10,993 bases of DNA from Cytophagaceae bacterium (GTDB taxonomy: Bacteria > Bacteroidota > Bacteroidia > Cytophagales > Flexibacteraceae). The translations under genes and the position numbers were made by a program. This document shows positions 7,394 through 10,993 of the stretch, piece after piece; position 1 is the first letter of the stretch; every line of letters starts with the position of its first letter. The notes beneath the pieces were generated by a model. That model saw only the letters and a list, made by a program, of their open reading frames with translations, was not told where the DNA came from and did not search any database. The stretch covers positions 1 through 10,993 of the forward strand of contig CANHWS010000099.1 in NCBI GenBank assembly GCA_947464365.1, written 5' to 3'.

Positions 7394-7843
7394 CTATTTA
7401 CTGGCGCTCAACAGCCAAGCTAGGTGATATAAGGCGGCCTTGTACCCACCTAGGCCCATTCCTGCAATGACGGCCTTAGCGTGGGCAGATATATAGGAGT
7501 GGTGCCTAAATGGCTCGCGAGCAAAGACATTGGTCAAATGGACTTCGATTACTGGAGTGGTGATCCCCGCCACTGCATCACCAATTGCGATGGAGGTATG
7601 GGTCAGGGCGCCAGCATTGAGCACAATCCCTGTTTGGTCATTGAAGCCGAACTCATGCAGTTTGTCTATGATCTGCCCTTCATGGTTGGACTGGAACCAT
7701 GTTAGCTCCACCCCTGGCATCGTAGCTCTGATATCTTGACTAATGAGGGCCCAAAGGTCATCCCAGGTGCGGTGGCCGTAGATTTCGGGTTCGCGTTTGC
7801 CAAGGAGGTTAAGGTTGGGGCCGTTGATGACAAGGAAGTGCAT
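7394..7843 (-). CDS. aroQ: Type II 3-dehydroquinate dehydratase
   Basis: The 149-residue product converts 3-dehydroquinate to 3-dehydroshikimate, the third step of the shikimate pathway, in the cytosol. It is the typical size of the small dodecameric type II enzyme. The N-terminal INGPNLNLLGKREPEIYG (6-23) contains the catalytic Tyr (Y22) and the lid-loop Arg (R17). FQSNHEGQIID (50-60) holds the conserved Asn and Glu, LNAGALTHTS (75-84) the substrate-binding Asn (N76), and EVHLTNVFAREPFRHHS (100-116) the catalytic His (H102) and Arg residues. The start ATG at 7843 gives the usual MHFLVINGPN opening. It is followed on the same strand by serC after 91 bp and is divergent from the MFS permease gene. 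No other shikimate genes are in view. Confidence 0.96.
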   Translation of the reverse strand: MHFLVINGPNLNLLGKREPEIYGHRTWDDLWALISQDIRATMPGVELTWFQSNHEGQIIDKLHEFGFNDQTGIVLNAGALTHTSIAIGDAVAGITTPVIEVHLTNVFAREPFRHHSYISAHAKAVIAGMGLGGYKAALYHLAWLLSASK

Positions 7844-7983
7844 AGGTGGAAGGGTAGTTGAGCAGTGGGCCGTGAATTATTATGGTGCTTGTTGGTCTGA
7901 GAAAGCATTTGCCAACTGCCAAGTAAACACAAGAAAAGGATAGTTTAGGCATCAAAAGTTGCCATAACCATGCCGAATTGATA

Positions 7984-8020
7984 AGTTTGGCAAAACTGTG
8001 GGCCTTTGCCAGTCAACTGG
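7984..8020. promoter_or_regulatory. Two short inverted repeats upstream of the MFS permease gene
   Basis: AGTTT-ggca-AAACT (7984-7997) and CCAGT-ca-ACTGG (8009-8020) are two small perfect-arm inverted repeats in the 230-bp aroQ/MFS divergent gap. They lie among several copies of TTGCCA (7909, 7959, 8006, 8028 on plus; 7988-7993 on minus). They could be regulator binding sites for either gene. Nothing identifies the regulator, and each arm is only 5 bases. Confidence 0.25.
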
Positions 8021-8073
8021 AATAAGGTTGCCAGTGTTTCCTTACCTTCAAAATCACCATTACCAGACTTTAG

Positions 8074-9324
8074 ATGACGACTACATCACCCTCATTAAAC
8101 CGGAACCGCCTGTTTGTCGCAAGTTGTGTGGCGTTGATCACGACAGCAATGACCTTTGCAATCCGGGCCAACATCCTAAATAAATTGGGTGAAGATTTTA
8201 AGCTCGACAACTTTGAGGTTGGACTCTGTGCAGGGACCGCCTTCTGGGGCTTCACGCTGGCGATGATTTTTGGTGGATTCTTGGTCGATCGTCTCGGGAT
8301 GAAGCTGCTGATTTGGTTAGCCTTTTCCGGCCATTTGATCGGTATCGGGTTGACCATGGTGGCAACGGGTTTTTGGTCGTTGTTTATAAGTACCCTGTTT
8401 GTCGGCATTGCCAACGGAATGGTGGAAGCGGCTTGCAACCCGATGGTGGCAAGTATGTTCCCAGATAACAAAACGACGATGCTCAATAGGTTTCACCTTT
8501 GGTTCCCGGGTGGCATCGTGATTGGGGGCCTTACTGGCTATTTGATTGAAAAGGAGCTCAATCTGACTTGGGAGTGGCAAATGGCGGCTATCCTGTTGCC
8601 AGCCCTGACTTATGGTGCTCTTTTCTTGGGTCAAACATTCATCAAAACGGAGCGTGTTACCTCTGGTGTTTCCGAGGGGTCAATGCTGAAAGCTTGTCTT
8701 AGCCCTTTGTTTCTCGTGATGGTATTCTGTATGCTGCTGACCTCTGCAACTGAGCTGGGAACTGGCCAGTGGATCAACGTTTTGCTTGAGAAACAGGTTT
8801 CTAATCCGATTTTAGTTCTAGTGTTCATTAGTGGGATTATGGCTCTTGGTCGTGGCTTTGCGGGCACCATGGTGCATAGTTTGGCACCCACGGGCATGCT
8901 GTTGTTTTCGGCTATTTTTTCCGCGATTGGTTTGGTACTCCTTGGGTCTGGGTACGTGTGGCTAGGTGCCGCAGTCTTTGCAGTTGGGGTTTGTTACTTC
9001 TGGCCAACGATGATTGGTTTTGTTAGCGAATACATCCCACAGTCAGGTGCGCTTGGCATGAGCATTATGGGTGGGGCAGGGATGTTGTCAGTTTCAATCG
9101 TCCTACCATTTATGGGTAGTCTCTATGCTTCTAACAAAGAGAAGGCACTATCGACCCTAAAAACAGGTGCAGATGTTGATATGGCGGCTTTAGCCGACCA
9201 AGCTGGCTTACTTGCTGGGCAGACTACCCTAACCGAGGTCGCTCTATTGCCAGTGGTATTGGGTGTCATCTTTGCCATCTTGTACTTTAGCCGCAAGTCG
9301 ATCAGTGCTGGTACCAACCACTAA
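8074..9324 (+). CDS. MFS permease, FHS/fucose-permease-like sugar transporter
   Basis: The 416-residue length, about 12 hydrophobic segments and MFS motif A (GGFLVDRLGMKLL, residues 67-79: G-x-x-x-D-R-x-G-x-K) identify a major facilitator in the inner membrane. GIANGMVEAACNPMVASMFP (111-130) followed by the FHLWFPGG loop (140-147) resembles the E-x-x-x-N-P signature of the fucose/glucose (FHS) subgroup, suggesting proton-coupled uptake of a sugar or sugar derivative. The second half has TELGTGQWI (226-234) in a membrane segment and GGAGMLSVSIVLPFMG (333-348). A hydrophilic loop of about 35 residues (350-385) precedes the last membrane segment. The ATG at 8074 opens a short polar tail before the first segment. 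It is divergent from aroQ and convergent with pth. The substrate is not readable; a DUF1080 gene one gene away hints at glycan-derived sugars, which is inference. Confidence 0.87.
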   Translation: MTTTSPSLNRNRLFVASCVALITTAMTFAIRANILNKLGEDFKLDNFEVGLCAGTAFWGFTLAMIFGGFLVDRLGMKLLIWLAFSGHLIGIGLTMVATGFWSLFISTLFVGIANGMVEAACNPMVASMFPDNKTTMLNRFHLWFPGGIVIGGLTGYLIEKELNLTWEWQMAAILLPALTYGALFLGQTFIKTERVTSGVSEGSMLKACLSPLFLVMVFCMLLTSATELGTGQWINVLLEKQVSNPILVLVFISGIMALGRGFAGTMVHSLAPTGMLLFSAIFSAIGLVLLGSGYVWLGAAVFAVGVCYFWPTMIGFVSEYIPQSGALGMSIMGGAGMLSVSIVLPFMGSLYASNKEKALSTLKTGADVDMAALADQAGLLAGQTTLTEVALLPVVLGVIFAILYFSRKSISAGTNH

Positions 9325-9348
9325 TCAGAAGGATATCGTCTTAAAAAC

Positions 9349-9380
9349 ACAAAAGCCCATCTCGCAAGATGGGCTTTTGT
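9349..9380. terminator. Bidirectional intrinsic terminator between the MFS permease and pth genes
   Basis: A perfect 14-bp stem is formed by ACAAAAGCCCATCT (9349-9362) and AGATGGGCTTTTGT (9367-9380) with the loop CGCA. The GC-rich core is flanked by A-runs on the left and T-runs on the right, so it can end transcription from both sides. It lies 24 bases after the MFS stop codon (9324) and 21 bases after the pth stop codon (9402). Confidence 0.9.
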
Positions 9381-9401
9381 ATGCCATGTGAGTTGGATAG
9401 T

Positions 9402-10070
9402 TTAGGCCTGAGGTTCGGCTGATTGGTCAATTGGTGCCTCGATTGGTGTGTCTTTGCTTGGTTTGGGTGCCTTAGGCTCTTTGGGTGGTTTCGGCTCTTT
9501 TGGCTCCTTGGTGTTGACCACATTCATAGCCCGCTCTAGCCCAATGCTACAGAACTGGAAGATGGCATCCACAGCCCGCTCGATATTGAGGTCTAGGTCT
9601 TGTTGTTCTTCGATACTGAAGTTGCCTAGTACATAGTCGATCTGTTTGCCCTGAGCGAACTTGTCCCCAATGCCAAACCTGAGCCGTGGATACTCGGTGG
9701 AATTGAGCACCTCCTGAATGTTGCCAAGGCCATTGTGCCCACCACCGCTGCCTTTGCCCTTGAGGCGTAGCGCGCCGTAAGGTATAGCCAAGTCGTCGGT
9801 GATTACCAATATGTTTTCTTTCGGGATCTTGAGGTGTTGCATCCAGTACCGAACTGCCTTACCACTTAGGTTCATGTACATGGTAGGCTTGATGAGGTTC
9901 AGGATGCGGCCCTTATGCATGGTGCGGGCAAAGAATGCCTGCTTGTCTAGCTTGAACTGCTCACTGCCTTGTTTGGCCACCAACCTATCTAGCACCATAA
10001 AGCCGATGTTATGCCGTGTGCGTTCGTACTCTGGGCCAATGTTGCCTAGGCCAATGATCAAGTATTGCAT
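9402..10070 (-). CDS. pth: Peptidyl-tRNA hydrolase with a Lys/Pro/Glu-rich C-terminal tail
   Basis: This enzyme cleaves the ester bond of peptidyl-tRNAs dropped from ribosomes, recycling tRNA in the cytosol. The catalytic core is residues 1 to about 187, the usual bacterial Pth length. YLIIGLGNIGPEY (3-15) holds N10 and TRHNIGF (18-24) holds the catalytic H20. KPTMYMNLSG (61-70) holds N67, VITDDLAIP (89-97) the Asp pair D92-D93, and GGGHNGL (109-115) N113. These line up with E. coli N10, H20, N68, D93 and N114. The remaining 35 or so residues form a low-complexity tail built on K-E-P-K / P-P-K-E-P-K units ending SAEPQA. Such a tail is absent from E. coli Pth; it may be a disordered lineage extension. 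It is convergent with the MFS gene and divergent from the DUF1080 gene. Confidence 0.96.
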   Translation of the reverse strand: MQYLIIGLGNIGPEYERTRHNIGFMVLDRLVAKQGSEQFKLDKQAFFARTMHKGRILNLIKPTMYMNLSGKAVRYWMQHLKIPKENILVITDDLAIPYGALRLKGKGSGGGHNGLGNIQEVLNSTEYPRLRFGIGDKFAQGKQIDYVLGNFSIEEQQDLDLNIERAVDAIFQFCSIGLERAMNVVNTKEPKEPKPPKEPKAPKPSKDTPIEAPIDQSAEPQA

Positions 10071-10204
10071 GGGTGCAAAGTAATGGGTTTTGGAGGTATG
10101 TGGTTGGGGTCAATAGTAGGGCTTAGGCGATCAGTTCAGCAATATGGCCTAAAATGTTGTGGTATTAGGGCAGTAACTAGCACCCCTTTCTTTGATTGAT
10201 CTAG

Positions 10205-10234
10205 TTTGTTTGGCCGCTTGTCTGGCATATTTTG
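10205..10234 (+). promoter_or_regulatory. Weak candidate promoter for the DUF1080 gene
   Basis: TTTG (10205-10208), a 19-base spacer and TATTTTG (10228-10234) resemble the Bacteroidota pattern TTTG...TAnnTTTG, but the -7 box is one base short between TA and TTTG. Transcription from here would give a leader of about 55-60 bases before the ATG at 10296. Confidence 0.25.
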
Positions 10235-10295
10235 CCCTTCCGCCCAATATCACTAAGTTGCCACAGCTTTAGAAAACAAACACACAATTACCATC

Positions 10296-10993
10296 ATGAC
10301 TATAGGACTTGCCAATCGCATCCTCAAGACAAAAATAGTATCTAGGACATCAGCCCAATGGGTAGGATTGCTTCTTGCATCTTGCGCCTTAATCAGCACG
10401 CTAGGCATGCCAGCTTTTGCCCAAAAGGGACAAAAAAAGGCAGCCAAAGTTCAAGTTGACCAAGCTCCTAACAAACTCACGAAGGCCGAGCGCAAGGCGG
10501 GTTGGGTCTCCTTGTTCGACGGTAGTACCTCAAAAGGATGGCGTGGTGTGTACAAAACGGCCTTCCCAGATAGTGGGTGGATAGTACAAGAGGGATGCCT
10601 GATCCACAAAGCCAGCAAAGGCGGCGAAAGCAACAGTGGGGGCGATATCATCACCGAAAAGCAGTACCGCAACTTTGAGCTCGAGCTGGACTTTAATGTC
10701 AGTGAAGGAGGCAATAGCGGGATCAAGTATTTTGTGCTGGAGCGCCAACCCAGGCCAAAAGGTTCAGCAATCGGATGTGAGTTCCAGATCCTTGATGACG
10801 AACGTCACCCTGACGCCAAAAAAGGAAAGGATGGCAACCGCACTATTGGCAGCCTCTATGACTTGATTACGGCTTCAAATAAATCTCCTAATCCGCCAGG
10901 CCAATGGAACCATGCTCGGTTGGTCGTCAAAGGAAATGAGGTCGAACACTGGCTAAACGGCAGCAAAGTGGTGGCCTATACCCGCAACAATGA
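10296..10993 (+). CDS. Secreted DUF1080 (3-keto-disaccharide hydrolase) protein, 3' end missing
   Basis: The frame opens at the ATG at 10296 and runs 232 codons to the window edge with no stop. Residues 1-42 form a signal peptide with a long charged start, a hydrophobic core (V23-M38) and a PAFA|QK type I cleavage site. L-A-S-C at 27-30 also resembles a lipobox, but it lies in mid-core, so type I cleavage is preferred. A K/Q-rich linker precedes the DUF1080 fold. That fold has AGWVSLFDG (68-76), KGWRG (80-84), WIVQEGCL (95-102), the YRNFELELDF strand (124-133), GNSGIKYFV (139-147), EFQILDDERHPD (162-173) and WNHARLVVKGNEVEHWLNG near the end. This is a concanavalin-like beta-sandwich family (PF06439) found widely in Bacteroidota and Planctomycetota. 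Characterised members hydrolyse 3-keto-glycosides; activity here is inferred. The protein should act in the periplasm or outside the cell. Confidence 0.88.
   Translation, partial: MTIGLANRILKTKIVSRTSAQWVGLLLASCALISTLGMPAFAQKGQKKAAKVQVDQAPNKLTKAERKAGWVSLFDGSTSKGWRGVYKTAFPDSGWIVQEGCLIHKASKGGESNSGGDIITEKQYRNFELELDFNVSEGGNSGIKYFVLERQPRPKGSAIGCEFQILDDERHPDAKKGKDGNRTIGSLYDLITASNKSPNPPGQWNHARLVVKGNEVEHWLNGSKVVAYTRNN

Noticed and set aside
8070..9317. Minus-strand frames opposite the MFS permease gene (8070-8486, 8317-8634, 8631-8897, 9123-9317)
   Set aside because: Shadows of the permease coding sequence, with no motif or plausible start context.
10253..10866. Minus- and plus-strand frames overlapping the DUF1080 gene
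   Set aside because: The frame from 10296 has a signal peptide and clear DUF1080 sequence, so the others are out-of-frame readings.

Overview
The window looks like chromosomal DNA from a member of the Bacteroidota, probably a free-living Cytophagia- or Saprospiria-like lineage. The main evidence is a 1161-residue secreted protein ending in a type IX secretion (T9SS, type A) sorting domain, a 3-keto-disaccharide hydrolase (DUF1080) gene, absence of clear Shine-Dalgarno sites before starts, and TAnnTTTG-like -7 elements near some genes. I see no tRNA, rRNA, CRISPR array, insertion sequence or phage gene. The placement at genus or family level is inference.

Layout, left to right. Positions 1-175 (minus) hold the first 58 codons of an AI-2E/PerM-family membrane protein cut by the window edge. 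It is followed at 372-1487 (minus) by a complete paralogue of the same family, so the two form a tandem pair. At 1825-5310 (minus) lies the large secreted beta-helix/Ig-like T9SS cargo protein, with a clear intrinsic terminator at 1731-1768. A 360-bp gap separates it from a divergent stand-alone response-regulator receiver protein (5671-6189, plus). This converges on a class V aminotransferase of the SerC type (6232-7302, minus), preceded on the same strand by aroQ, type II 3-dehydroquinate dehydratase (7394-7843, minus). Divergent from aroQ is an MFS sugar-type permease (8074-9324, plus). It converges on pth, peptidyl-tRNA hydrolase (9402-10070, minus), and a perfect 14-bp hairpin at 9349-9380 serves both. 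The window ends inside a secreted DUF1080 protein (from 10296, plus) that has no stop codon in view.

The genes do not form one operon or a recognisable defence, mobile or biosynthetic system. They are mostly single transcription units: two biosynthetic housekeeping enzymes (serine/B6 and shikimate pathways), one translation-quality enzyme, two possible carbohydrate-use proteins (MFS permease and DUF1080), an envelope transporter pair, a surface protein and a signalling receiver. The best leads for a second look are the AI-2E tandem duplication, the unusual receiver protein divergent from the T9SS cargo gene, the K/P/E-rich tail on Pth, and small inverted repeats or hexamer clusters in the promoter gaps. 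I found nothing I would call a previously undescribed system.
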